From: Misgurnus anguillicaudatus
Taxonomy: Eukaryota > Chordata > Actinopteri > Cypriniformes > Cobitidae
Assembly (NCBI RefSeq): GCF_027580225.2
Contig: NW_027395283.1
Location: 4,716,501 to 4,780,500, forward strand
Length of the DNA stretch: 64,000 nucleotides
Direction: 5' to 3'
Below the pieces are notes generated by a model, which saw only the letters and a list, made by a program, of their open reading frames with translations, ran no database searches and was not told the DNA's origin. Positions 1 to 12,694 of the stretch are shown here, piece by piece. Every line of letters begins with the position of its first letter. Within the stretch, counting starts at the first letter, position 1. Both the position numbers and the translations under genes were made by a program.

Positions 1-37
1 TCCTTGTCATTTCTGGCTTATAACAAAAAACTGAATA

Positions 38-175
38 ATGCCTAAAAGCTGCTGTGTGACAATATGTACAGCTAACAAGCCAAAGAACCCAGAAATAAGT
101 TTTTATAAGCTGTCGAGCCGTAAAACCCAGCCTTTAAGGAGAATAAAGTGGATCGCCGACTACGTTTCCCCCTAG
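38..175 (+). pseudogene. THAP zinc-finger N-terminal exon, left arm
   Basis: A 45-residue frame opens at an ATG and ends at TAG (173-175). It starts MPKSCCVTIC and continues with SFYKLSSRKTQ and RRIKWIADY. This matches the start of the C2CH THAP DNA-binding domain: the N-terminal CxxxC pair, the S/F-F-Y core and the invariant Trp. The second half, with the C-x2-H ligands, is missing. It is either in an exon not carried by this fold-back element or lost, so no functional finger can form. It is too short for most gene finders. Confidence 0.6.
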
Positions 176-446
176 TGGACGCAGTTCTACTAATAGAAGT
201 ACTATGAAAAGTTGCCTGTATCCATTTTTGTGTCTTTAAACGCTCGTTTTTTGGGGTCGACAGCTTATAAAAACTTATTTACAGATTAAACTTAAAAACA
301 GAATAATACCTAAAAGCTGCTGTGTGACAAGGTGTACATCTAACACGCCAAAAAAATAAATAAATAATTTTTTATAAGCTGTCGACTTCAAAAAACGAGC
401 GTTTAGACACAGAAATGGAAACAGGCAACTTTTCATAGTACTCCTA

Positions 447-602
447 TTAGTAAAACTGCGTCCAATAGGGGGAAACGTAATCGGCGATCCACTTTATTCT
501 CCTTAAAGACTGGGTTTTACGGCTCGACAGCTTATAAAAACTTATTTCTGTGTTCTTTGGCTTGTTAGCTGTACATATTGTCCCAAAGCAGCTTTTAGGC
601 AT
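447..602 (-). pseudogene. THAP zinc-finger N-terminal exon, right arm (inverted copy)
   Basis: This is the inverted partner of the frame at 38-175. It runs 51 residues because the arm has TAT where the left arm has the TAG stop, reading on as YVSPYWTQFY before TAA at 447-449. It has its own lesion: the CCVTIC block reads CFGTIC here, losing one cysteine. The two arms have therefore diverged independently and neither preserves a full domain. Confidence 0.55.
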
Positions 603-735
603 TATTCAGTTTTTTGTTATAAGCCAGAAATGACAAGGAGGCGGCCTTTTGCAATACAAAGTCAATGGAGACTGTTGGATTGCTTTCCCCCCCGGTGGGC
701 GTGGTTTTCAGGTTGTGACGCGCTGCGCTCTGTCT

Positions 736-2772
736 CTATCAGTCTCTCAGGATCCTTACATAGGTATTAAGCCACGCCCCTAGCAACCACTTTTGAGCAC
801 CCTAGCAACATAAAATTCAAACAGTTATATCTCGACATCAGAACATTGTAGAGACACGGGGGTTGGACCGTTTGACTTGTGACTCGGCGTGTAATCACTG
901 TGGGATGCAAATTTTTCCCTAGCAACCAAATACAGTACCCTAGCAACAGAGTAAACAAAGCCTTATATCTCCGCATCAGAACATCGTAGAGACACGGGGG
1001 TTGGACCGTTTTACTCGTGATTGGGCATGTAATCACTAGTGGATGCCAATTTTTTCCCTAGCAACCAAATACAGTACCCTAGCAACAGAGTAAACAAACC
1101 CTTATATCTCCGCATAAGAACATCGTAGAGACACGGGGGTTGGACCGTTTGACTCGTGACTCGGAGTATGATCATTATGGGATGCCAATTTTCTCCCTAG
1201 CAACCAAACTTAGTACCCTAGCAACCGAATAAACAAAGCCTTATATCTCCGCATCAGAACATCGTAGAGACACGGGGGTTGGACCGTTTTACTTGTGGCT
1301 TGGAGTATGATCATTATGGGATGCCAATTTTCTCCCTAGCAACCAAACTTAGTACCCTAGCAACCGAATAAACAAAGCCTTATATCTCCGCATCAGAACA
1401 TCGTAGAGACACGGGGGTTGGACCGTTTTACTTGTGGCTTGGAGTATGATCATTATGGGATGCCAATTTTCTCCCTAGCAACCAAACTTAGTACCCTAGC
1501 AACCGAATAAACAAAGCCTTATATCTCCGCATCAGAACATCGTAAAGACACAGGGGTTGGACCGTTTTACTTGTGGCTTTAAGTATGATCATTATGGGAT
1601 GCCAATTTTTCCCTAGCAACCAAATACAGTACCCTAGCAACAGAGTAAACAAAGCCTTATATCTCCGCATCAGAACATCGTAGAGACACGGGGGTTGGAC
1701 CGTTTGACTCGTGACTCAAAGTGTAATCATTATGGGATGCCAATTTTTTCCCTAGCAACGAAATACAGCTCCCTAGCAACAGAGTAAACAAAGCCTTATA
1801 TCTCTGCATCAGAACATTGTAGAGACACGGGGGTTGGACCGTTTGACTTGTGACTTGGAGTGTAATTACCAGTGGATGCCAATTTTTTCCCTAGCAACCA
1901 AATACAGTACCCTAGCAACAGAGTAAACAAAGCCTTATATCTTCGCATCAGAACATCGTAAAGACACGGGGGTTGGACCGTTTGACTCGTGACTCAGAGT
2001 GTAATCACTATGGGATGGCATTTTTTTCCCTAGCAACCAAATACAGCTCCCTAGCAACAGAGTAAACAAAGCCTTATATCTCTGCATCAGAACATTGTAG
2101 AGACACGGGGGTTGGACAGTTTGACTCGTGACTTGGAGGGTAATCACTAGTGGATGCCAATTTTTTCCCTAGCAACCAAATACAGTACCCTAGCAACAGA
2201 GTAAACAAAGCCTTATATCTCCGCATCAGAACATCGTAGAGACACGGGGGTTGGACCATTTGACTTGTGACTTGGAGTGTAATTACCAGTGGATGCCAAT
2301 TTTTTCCCTAGCAACCAAATACAGTACCCTAGCAACAGAGTAAACAAAGCCTTATATCTTCGCATCAGAACATCGTAAAGACACGGGGGTTGGACCGTTT
2401 GACTCGTGACTCAGAGTGTAATCACTATGGGATGGCAATTTTTTCCCTAGCAACCAAATACATTACCCTAGCAACAGAGTAAACAAAGCCTTATATCTTC
2501 GCATCAGAACATTGTAGAGACACGGGGGTTGGACCGTTTGACCCGTGACTCGGAGGGTAATCACTAGTGGATGGCAATTTTTTCCCTAGCAACCAAATAC
2601 AGTACCCTAGCAACCGGATAAACACAGCCTTATATCTTCGCATCAGAACATCGTAGAGACACGAGAGTTGGATCGTTTTACTTTTGGCCTGGAGTATAAT
2701 CATATATGGTCCCCAGAATTTTGCCACGGCAAGCACCACTTCACATTTTCTTCAGGAAATGTACCTATCTAG
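736..2772 (+). mobile_element. Helentron-A unit 0 (5' end lost)
   Basis: The unit is entered at CAGTCTCTCAGGATCC after the THAP palindrome and consists almost wholly of 139-bp monomers (about 14, 790-2690). The 3' end is complete: inverted-repeat copy 2729-2739, hairpin 2743-2762, CTAG 2769-2772. Confidence 0.65.
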
Positions 2773-4146
2773 TTATTAGTGGTGCTTGCATTTATGCAAA
2801 GCATCACTATTACTATTCCTCAGGGATATTATTATATTTTATTCTTACATCTGCACGTTTTTTCGGCACCTAACTCGTCCCGCACGGTTTGTCGTAGACC
2901 CATGAAAGAGGGCTCAAATCGACCGGCTTATTGAGGAGAGGTGTGCTATGACTTTTATAAGCGATCGGGTGCAGGATTTCCGAAAGGGGGGCGAAAAACC
3001 ACCCGAAAAATCCCATTGACTTAACATTGCGCCCAACTTTGACGAGTCATAGCTCCGCTCGAGGATTTTGTAGAAACATGTGGGTTACAACATTTGAAGA
3101 GAGTGGTAGACTCTGTAAGAACATACATCACATTGGGGTGTAAGTTGTACCCCTGGGGTGTAAGAGGCGCCCAAAAGTGCCCCAATGAAAAGTCAATGGG
3201 GGAAAATCCCATAGACTTAACATTGCAAAAACTTTGACGGGTCATAGGTACGAGCGAGATTTTTGTAGAAACATGTGGGTTACATTATTTGAAGAGGGTG
3301 GTAGACTCTGTAAGAACATGGATCACAATTGGGTGTAAGTTGTACCCCTGGGGTAAAAGAGGCACCCGAATTTTCCCATTGACTTATAATGGGGCAGGAA
3401 ACATGCCCATATAAGGGAATAAAAAAGTTCCAGATGGGATATCTTTGCTTTACAATTTCGTAAAGACAAGGGGGTGGGCTCATTTTACTCAGACATCCAA
3501 TCAGTCTATCAGGATATTCCCAAAGCTTTTAAGCCACGCCCCTAGCAACCACTTTTGAGCACCCTAGCAACATAAATTTCAAACAGTTATATCTCCGCAT
3601 CAGAACATCGTAGAGACACGGGGGTTGGACCTTTTGACTCGTGACTCGGAGTGTAATCATTATGGGATGCCAATTTTTTCCCTAGCAACCAAATACAGTA
3701 CCCTAGCAACAGAGTAAACAAAGCCTTATATCTCCGCAACAGAACATCGTAGAGACACGGGGGTTGGACCGTTTGACTCGTGACTCAGAGTGTTATCATT
3801 ATGGGATGCCAAATTTTTCCCTAGCAACCAAATACAGTACCCTAGCAACAGAGTAAACAAAGCCTTATATCTCAGCATCAGAACATCGTAGAGACACGGG
3901 GGTTGGACCGTTTGACTAGTGACTCAGAGTGTAATCATTATGGGATGCCAATTTTTTCCCTAGCAACCAAATACAGTACCCTAGCAACAGAGTAAACAAA
4001 GCCTTATATCTCCGCATCAGAACATCGTAGAGACACGGGAGTTGGATCTTTTTACTTTTGATTTGGAGTATAATCATATACTGTCGCCCGAAATTTACCA
4101 CGGCAAGCACCACTTCACATTTTCTTCAGGAAATGTACCTATCTAG
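2773..4146 (+). mobile_element. Helentron-A unit 1 (complete ends)
   Basis: The 5' palindrome starts GTGGTGCTTGC at 2779 and folds on itself (CTTGCAT-TT-ATGCAA). The body has a TTA-rich tract, the conserved ACTCGTCCCGCACGG block near 2873, two ~196-bp repeats from 3017, and about four 139-bp monomers. The 3' hairpin is followed by CTAG at 4143-4146. Confidence 0.7.
3017..3420 (+). repeat. ~196-bp internal repeat of Helentron-A (type example)
   Basis: TTAACATTGC recurs at 3021 and 3217. Each copy has GACGGGTCATAG, a GTAGAAACATGTGGGTTAC block, TTTGAAGAGGGTGGTAGACTC and GGGGTGTAAGTTGTACCCC. Similar dimers or partial trimers occur in every family-A unit (about 7290, 9290, 10885, 12890, 15400, 20500, 22400, 24320). 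Confidence 0.75.
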
Positions 4147-7047
4147 TTATTAGTGGTGCTTGCATTTATGCAAGGCATCACTTTTACTATTGCTCATACT
4201 TATTATTTATATCTTTATTTATTTATTCTTATATCTGGACACTTTTTCGGCGCGTAACTCGTCCCACACGGTTTGTCGTAGACCAATGAAACAGGGCTCA
4301 AAATGACCGGCTTATTGAGGACACGTCTGCTATGACTTTTATAAGGGATCGGGTGCAGGATTTCCGAAAGGGGGGCGAAAAACCACCCGAAAAATCCCAT
4401 TGACTTAACATTGGGCCCAACTTTGACGGGTCATAGCTCCGCTCAAGGATTTTGTAGAAACATGTGGGTTATAACATTTGAAGAGGGTGGTAGGCTCTGT
4501 AACAACATACATAACATTGGGGTGTAAGTTTTACCCCTGGGGTGTAAGAGGCCCCCGAAATTTCCCATTGACTTATAATGGGGCAGGGAACACGCCCATA
4601 TAAGGGAATAAAACCATTCCAGATGGGATATCTTTGCTTTACAGTGTCATAGAGATAAGTGGGTGGGCTCATTTTACTCGGGCATCCAATCAGTCTCTCA
4701 GGATCATTTCAGAGCTATTAAGCCACGCCCCTAGCAATCACTTTTGAGCACCCTAGCAACATCTCCCATAGACTGCCATTATAAAATGCCCAGACGGGAT
4801 ATCTTCGCTTCACACTGTCATAGAGACATTGGGGTGGGCTCATTTTACTCAGACATCCAATCAATTTATCAGGATAGTCCCAGAGCTATTAAGCCACGCC
4901 CCTAGCAACCACTTTTAAGCACCCTAGCAACATAAAATTCAAACAGTTATACCTCGGCATCAGAACATCGTAGAGACACGGGGGTTGGACCGTTTTACTT
5001 GTGACTCGGAGTGTAACAACTGGTCACATCATTGGCCACTCCCAAGCCCCGCCCCTAGCAACCAAATAAGAGCACCCTAGCAACCGAATAAACAAAGCCT
5101 TATATCTCCGCATCAGAACATCGTAGAGACACGGGGGTTGGACCGTTTGACTCGTGACTCGGAGGGTAATCACTAGTGGATGCCATTTTTTCCCCTAGCA
5201 ACCAAATACAGTACCCTAGCAACAGAGTAAACAAAGCCTTATATCTCCGCAGCAGAACATCGTAGAGACACGGGGGTTGGACCGTTTGACTCGTGACTCG
5301 GAGGGCAATCACTAGTGGATGCCATTTTTTCCCCTAGCAACCAAATACAGTACCCTAGCAACAGAGTAAACAAAGCCTTATATCTCCGCATCAGAACATC
5401 GTAGAGACACGGGGGTTGGACCGTTTGACTCGTGACTCAGAGGGTAATCACTAGTGGATGCAATTTTTTCCCCTAGCAACCAAATACAGTACCCTAGCAA
5501 CAGAGTAAACAAAGCCTTATATCTCCGCATCAGAACATCGTAGAGACACGGGGGTTGGACCGTTTGACTCGTGACTCGGAGGGCAATCACTAGTGGATGC
5601 CATTTTTTCCCCTAGCAACCAAATACAGTACCCTAGCAACAGAGTAAACAAAGCCTTATATCTCCGCATCAGAACATCGTAGAGACACGGGGGTTGGACC
5701 GTTTGACTCGTGATTCAGAGGGTAATCACTAGTGGATGCCATTTTTTTCCCTAGCAACCAAATACAGTACCCTAGCAACAGAGTAAACAAAGCCTTATAT
5801 CTCCGCATCAGAACATCGTAGAGACACGGGGGTTGGACCGTTTGACTCGTGACTCGGAGGGTAATCACTAGTGGATGCCATTTTTTCCCCTAGCAACCAA
5901 ATACAGTACCCTAGCAACAGAGTAAACAAAGCCTTATATCTCCGCATCAGAACATCGTAGAGACACGGGGGTTGGACCATTTGACTCGTGACTCGGAGGG
6001 TAATCACTAGTGGATGCCAATTTTTTCCCTAGCAACCAAATACAGTACCCTAGCAACAGAGTAAACAAAGCCTTATATCTCCGCATCAGAACATCGTAGA
6101 GACACGGGGGTTGGACCGTTTGACTCGTGACTCAGAGGGTAATCACTAGTGGATGCCATTTTTTTCCCTAGCAACCAAATACAGTACCCTAGCAACAGAG
6201 TAAACAAAGCCTTATATCTCCGCATCAGAACATCGTAGAGACACGGGGGTTGGACCGTTTGACTCGTGACTCAGAGGGTAATCACTAGTGGATGCAATTT
6301 TTTCCCCTAGCAACCAAATACAGTACCCTAGCAACAGAGTAAACAAAGCCTTATATCTCCGCATCAGAACATCGTAGAGACACGGGGGTTGGACCGTTTG
6401 ACTCGTGACTCAGAGGGTAATCACTAGTGGATGCCATTTTTTTCCCTAGCAACCAAATACAGTACCCTAGCAACAGAGTAAACAAAGCCTTATATCTCCG
6501 CATCAGAACATTGTGCAGACACGGGGGTTGGACCGTTTGACTCGTGACTCGGAGGGTAATCACTAGTAGATGGCCATTTTTTCCCTAGCAACCAAATACA
6601 GTACCCTAGCAACAGAGTAAACAAAGCCTTATATCTCCGCATCAGAACACCGTAGAGACACGGGGGTTGGACCGTTTGACTTGTGACTCGGCGGGTAATC
6701 ACTAGTGGATGCCAATTTTTCCCTAGCAACCAAATACAGTACCCTAGCAACAGAGTAAACAAAGCCTTATATCTCTGCATCAGAACATTGTACAGACATG
6801 GTGGTTGGACCGTTTGACTCGTGACTCGGAGGGTAATCACTAGTGGATGGCCATTTCTTCCCTAGCAACCAAATACAGTACCCTAGCAACCGGATAAACA
6901 TAGCCTTATATCTCAGCATCAGAACATCGTAGAGACACGGGAGTTGGATCGTTTTACTTTTGGCTTGGAGTATAATCATATATGTTACCCAGAATTTTGC
7001 CATGGCAAGCACCACTCACATTTTCTTCAGGAAATGTACCTATCTAG
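4147..7047 (+). mobile_element. Helentron-A unit 2 (complete ends, long array)
   Basis: The 5' end GTGGTGCTTGC is at 4153-4163. The minisatellite runs 4730-6960 with about 16 monomers, many near-identical (5100-6560), suggesting recent local amplification. The 3' end is CTAG at 7044-7047. Confidence 0.7.
5194..5225 (+). promoter_or_regulatory. Paired RFX X-box-like sites (type example of a motif present in most monomers)
   Basis: CCTAGCAACC (5194-5203) and CCCTAGCAACAG (5214-5225) place two CCTAGCAAC cores 21 bp apart, two DNA turns. CCCTAGCAACAG is, from memory, the X1-box core of HLA-DRA and the consensus bound by RFX5. The pair recurs in most 139-bp monomers across 0.8-26.3 kb, though some have CAACCG or CAACGG as the last bases. 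Binding and function are inferred. Confidence 0.5.
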
Positions 7048-9100
7048 TTAGTGGTGCTTGCATTTATGCAAGGCATCACTATTACTATTGCTCATACTTA
7101 TTATTATATCTTATTCTTATGTCTGCACGTTTTTTCGGCGCGTAACTCGTCCCGCACGCTTTGCCGTAGTCCCATAAAAGCGGGCCCAAATCAACCGGCT
7201 TATTGAGGAGAGGTGTGCTATGACTTTTATAAGCGGTCGGGTGCAGGATTTCCGAAAGGGAGGCGAAAAACCACCCGAAAAATCCCATTGACTTAACATT
7301 GCGCCCAACTTTGACGAGTCATAGCTCCGCTCGAGGATTTTGTAGAAACATGTGGGTTACAACATTTGAAGAGGGTGGTAGGCTCTGTAAGAACATGGAT
7401 CACAATGGGCTGTAAGTTGTACCTCTGGGGTGTAAGAGGTGCCCAAAAATGCCCAATGAAAAGTCAATGGGCGAAAATCCCATAGACTTAACATTGCGAA
7501 AAACTTTGACGGGTCATAGGTACGAGCGAGGATTTCGTAGAAACATGTGGGTCACAACATTTGAAGAGGGTGCTAGACTCTTTCAGGACGTACCCCACAA
7601 TGGGGTGTAAGGTTACCCTAGCAACCATTTTGGGCACCCTAGCAACCTATCCCATAGACTGCCATTATAAAATGCCTAGATGGATATCTTTGCACCACAG
7701 TGTCACAGAGACATGGGGGTGGGCTCATTTTACTCAGGCATCCAATCACTCTCTCAGGATCCTTGAATACTTACTAAGCCACGCCCCTAGCAACCACTTT
7801 TGAGCACCCTAGCAACATAAAATTCAAACAGTTATATCTCGGCATCAGAACATCGTAGAGACACGGGGGTTGGACCGTTTTACTTGTGACTAGGGGTGTA
7901 ACAATTGGGCACATCAATGGCCACTCCCAAGCCACGCCCCTAGCAACCAAATTTGAGAACCCTAGCAACCGAATAAACAAAGCCTTATATCTCCGCATCA
8001 GAACATCGTAGAGACACGGGGGTTGGACCGTTTGACTCGTGACTTGGAGGTTAATCACTAGTGGATGCCATTTTTTTCCCTAGCAACCAAATACAGTACC
8101 CTAGCAACAGAGTAAACAAAGCCTTATATCTCCGCATCAGAACATCGTAGAGACACGGGGGTTGGACCGTTTGACTCGTGACTCGGAGGGTAATCACTAG
8201 TGGATGCCATTTTTTTCCCTAGCAACCAAATACAGTACCCTAGCAACAGAGTAAACAAAGCCTTATATCTCCGCATCAGAACATCGTAGAGACACGGGGG
8301 TTGGACCGTTTGACTCGTGACTTGGCGTGTAATCACTATGGGATGCCAATTTTTTCCCTAGCAACCAAATACAGTACCCTAGCAACAGAGTAAACAAAGC
8401 CTTATATCTCGGGATCAGAACATCGTAGAGACACGGGGGTTGGACCGTTTGACTCGTGACTCGGAGTGTAATCATTATGGGATGCCATTTTTTTCCCTAG
8501 CAACCAAATACAGTACCCTAGCAACAGAGTAAACAAAGCCTTATATCTCCGCATCAGAATATCGTAGAGACACGGGGGTTGGACCGTTTGACTCGTGACT
8601 CGGAGTGTAATCATTATGGGATGCCAATTTTTTCCCTAGCAACCAAATACACTACCCTAGCAACAGAGTAAACAAAGCCTTATATCTCCGCATCAGAACA
8701 TCGTAGAGACACGGGGGTTGGACCGTTTGACTCGTGACTCGGAGTGTAATCATTATGGGATGCCAATTTTTTCCCTAGCAACCAAATACAGTACCCTAGC
8801 AACAGAGTAAACAAAGCCTTATATATCTGCATCAGAACATCGTAGAGACACGGGGGTTGGACTATTTAACTCGTGACTCGGCATGTAATCACTAGTGGAT
8901 GGCAATTTTCTCCCTAGCAACCAAATACACTACCCTAGCAACCGAATAAACAAAGCCTTATATCTCCGCATCAGAACATCGTAGAGACATGGGGGTTGGA
9001 TCGTTTTACTCGTAACTGGAAGTATAATCATATACTGTCCCCAGAAATTTGCCACGGCAAGCACCACTTCACATTTTCTTCAGGAAATGTACCTATCTAG
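7048..9100 (+). mobile_element. Helentron-A unit 3 (complete ends)
   Basis: The 5' end GTGGTGCTTGC is at 7051, only 3 bp after the previous CTAG. It has ~196-bp repeats near 7290-7560, a degenerate 139-type repeat at 7660-7780, and about nine monomers at 7780-9010. The 3' end is CTAG at 9097-9100. Confidence 0.7.
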
Positions 9101-10702
9101 TTATTATTCTTCTTTTTCTGGACACTTTTTCGGCGCGTAACTCGTCTCGCACGGTTTGCCGTAGTGCCATGAAAGAGGGCTCAAATCGACCGGATTATTG
9201 AGGAGAGGTGTGCTATGACTTTTATAAGCGATCGGGTGCAGGATTTCCGAAAGGGGTGCGAAAAACCTCCCGAAAACGTCCCATTGACTTTACATTGCGT
9301 CGAACTTTGGCAGGTCATAGCTCCACTCGAGGATTTTATAGAAACATGTGGGTTACAGCATTTGAAGAGGGTGGTAGGCTCTGTAAGAACATACATCACA
9401 TTGGGGTGTAAGTTGTACCCCTGGGGTGTAAGAGGTACCCAAAAGTGCCCTAATGGAAAGTCAATGGGGCGAAAATCCCATAGACTAACATTGCGAAAAA
9501 AATTTGACGGGTCATAGGTCCAAGTGAGTATTTCATAGAAACATGTGGGTTACTAAAATTGAAGAGGGTGCTAGACTCTGTCAGGACGTCCCCCACAATG
9601 GGGTGTAAGGTTACCCTAGCAACCGTTTTGGGCACCCTAGCAACATCTCCCATAGACTGCCATTATAAAATGCCCAGATGGATATCTCTGCACCACAGTG
9701 TCATAGAGACATGGGGGTGGGCTCATTTTACTCAGGCATCCAATCAGTTTCTCAGGATCCTTAAAGACTTACTAAGCCACGCCCCTAGCAACCACTTTTG
9801 AGCACCCTAGCAACATAAAATTCAAACAGTTATATCTCGGCATCAGAACATCGTAGAGACACGGGGGTTGGACCGTTTTACTTGTGACTAGGCGTGTAAC
9901 AATTGGGCACATAATTGGCCACTCCCAAGCCACGCCCCTAGCAACCAAATTTGAGCACCCTAGCAACCGAATAAACAAATCGTTATATCTCTGCATCAGA
10001 AAATCGTAGAGACACGGGGGTTGGACTGTTTTACTCCAGACTCTGAGGGTAATCACTAGTGGATGCCAAGAGGTATTAAGCCACGCCCCTAGCAACCAAA
10101 TATGAGCACCCTAGCAACGGAATAAACAAATCGTTATATCTCTGGATCAGAAAATCGTAGAAACACGGGGGTTGGACCGTTTGACTCGTGACTCGGAGTG
10201 TAATCACTAGTGGATGCCAATTTTCTCCCTAGCAACCAAATACAGTACCCTAGCAACCGAATAAACAAAGCCTTATATCTCCGCATCAGAACACCATAGA
10301 GACACGGGGGTTGGACCGTTTGACTCGTGACTCGGAGTGTAATCACTATTGGATGTCAAATTTTTCCCTAGCAACCAAATAGAGTACCCTAGCAACCGAA
10401 TAAACAAAGCCTTATATCTCAGCATCAGAACCTCATAGAGACACGGGGGTTGGATCGTTTGACTCGTGACTCGGATGGTAATCACTATTGGATGTCAAAT
10501 TTTTCCCTAGCAACCAAATACAGTACCCTAGCAACCGAATAAACAAAGCCTTATATCTCTGCATCAGAACATCGTAGAGACACGGGGTTTGGATCGTTTG
10601 ACTGGTAACTGGGAGTATAATCATTCTTAGAATATTTTGTCCCCCGAAAATTGCCACGGCAAGCACCACTTCACATTTTCTTCAGGAAATGTACCTATCT
10701 AG
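9101..10702 (+). mobile_element. Helentron-A unit 4 (5' palindrome missing)
   Basis: After CTAG the sequence goes directly from TTATTATTC into the CGGCGCGTAACTCGTC block, without the GTGGTGC palindrome. The TTATTA tract present in both forms may have mediated the deletion. It has about six monomers (9780-10620) and a 3' CTAG at 10699-10702. Confidence 0.65.
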
Positions 10703-12694
10703 TTATATTTTATTCTTACATCTGCACGTTTTTTCGGCACCTAACTCGTCCCGCACGGTTTGTCGTAGACCCATGAAAGAGGGCTCAAATCGACCGGCTT
10801 ATTGAGGAGAGGTGTGCTATGACTTTTATAAGCGATCGGGTGCAGGATTTCCGAAAGGGGGGCAAAAAACCACCCGAAAAATCCCATTGACTTAACATTG
10901 CGCCCAACTTTGACGAGTCATAGCTCCGCTCGAGGATTTTGTAGAAACATGTGTGTTACAACATTTGGAGAGGGTGGTAGACTCTGTAAGAACATACATC
11001 ACATTGGGGTGTAAGTTGTACCCCTGGGGTGTAAGAGGCGCCCAAAAGTGCCCCAATGAAAAGTCAATGGGGGGAAATCCCATAGACTTAACATTGCAAA
11101 AACTTTGACGGGTCATAGGTACGAGTGAGGATTCCTTAGAAACATGTGGGTTACATTATTTGAAGAGGGTGCTAGACTCTGTAAGAACATGGATCACAGT
11201 GGGGTGTAAGTTGTACCCCTGGGGTGTAAGAGGCACCCGAAATTTGGGGCAGGAAACATGCCCATATAAGGGAATAAAAAAGTTCCAGATGGGATATCTT
11301 TGCTTTACAATGTCGTAGAGACAAGGGGGTGGGCTCATTTTACTCAGACATCCAATCAGTCTATCAGGATATTCCCAAAGCTTTTAAGCCACGCCCCTAG
11401 CAACCACTTTTGAGCACCCTAGCAACATAAAATTCAAACAGTTATATCTCTGCATCAGAACATCATAGAGACACGGGGGTTGGACCGTTTGACTAGTGAC
11501 TCAGAGTGTAATCATTATGGGATGCCAATTTTTTCCCTAGCAACCAAATACAGTACCCTAGCAACAGAGTAAACAAAGCCTTATATCTCCGCATCAGAAC
11601 ATCGTAGAGGCACGGGGGTTGGATCGTTTGACTAGTGACTCGGCGTGTAATCATTATGGGATGCCAATTTTTTCCCTTGCAACCAAATACAGTACCCTAG
11701 CAACAGAGTAAACAAAGCCTTATATCTCCGCATCAGAACATCGTAGAGACACGGGGGTTTGACCGTTTGACTCGTGACTCGGAGTGTAATCATTATGGGA
11801 TGCCAATTTTTTCCCTAGCAACCAAATACAGTACCCTAGCAACAGAGTAAACACAGCCTTATATCTCCACATCAGAACATCGTAGAGACACGGGGGTTTG
11901 ACCGTTTGACTCGTGACTCGGAGTGTAATCATCATGGGATGCCAATTTTTTCCCTAGCAACCAAATACAGTACCCTAGCAACAGAGTAAACAAAGCCTTA
12001 TATCTCCGCATCAGAACATCGTAGAGACACGGGGGTTGGACCGTTTGACTCGTGACTCAGAGTGTAATCATTATGGGATGTCAATTTTTTCCCTAGCAAC
12101 CAAATACAGTACCCTAGCAACAGAGTAAACAAAGCCTTATATCTCCGCATCAGAACATCGTAGAGACACAGGGTTTGGACCGTTTGACTCCTGACTCGGC
12201 GGGTAATCACTAGTGGATGCCAATTTTTTCCCTAGCAACCAAATACAGTACCCTAGCAACAGAGTAAACAAAGCCTTATATCTCCGCATCAGAACATCGT
12301 AGAGACACAGGGTTTGGACCGTTTGACTCCTGACTCGGCGGGTAATCATTATGGGATGCCAATTTTTTCCCTAGCAACCAAATACAGTACCCTAGCAACA
12401 GAGTAAACAAAGCCTTATATCTCAGCATCAGAACATCGTAGAGACACGAGGGTTGGACCGTTTGACTCGTGACTCAGAGTGTAATCACTATGGGATGCCA
12501 TTTTTTCCCTAGCAACCAAATACACTACCCTAGCAACAGAGTAAACAAAGCCTAATATCTTCGCATCAGAACATCGTAGAGACACGGGAGTTGGATCGTT
12601 TTACTTTTGGCTTGGAGTATAATCATATATGTTCCCCAGAATTTTGCCACGGCAAGCACCACTCACATTTTCTTCAGGAAATGTACCTATCTAG
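10703..12694 (+). mobile_element. Helentron-A unit 5 (5' palindrome missing)
   Basis: It starts TTATATTTTATTCTT after CTAG and lacks the 5' palindrome. ~196-bp repeats run 10880-11160 and about nine 139-bp monomers run 11390-12610. The 3' hairpin ends at CTAG 12691-12694. Confidence 0.65.

Larger units (their letters stand above)
1..735. mobile_element. THAP-bearing palindromic DNA transposon, left part cut by window edge
   Basis: Positions 1-283 are the reverse complement of about 357-639, with a ~75-bp spacer in which a third, shorter copy of the same exon starts near 312. The outermost visible pair is TCCTTGTCATTTCTGGC at 1 and its complement ending at 639. The right arm continues to about 735, where Helentron sequence resumes (CAGTCTCTCAGGATCC), so its partner must lie left of the window. 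Both arms contain the first half of a THAP domain. THAP domains are known in P-like and Kolobok transposases, so this is probably a non-autonomous fold-back derivative of such an element inserted in the Helentron array. Target duplication cannot be seen. Confidence 0.65.
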
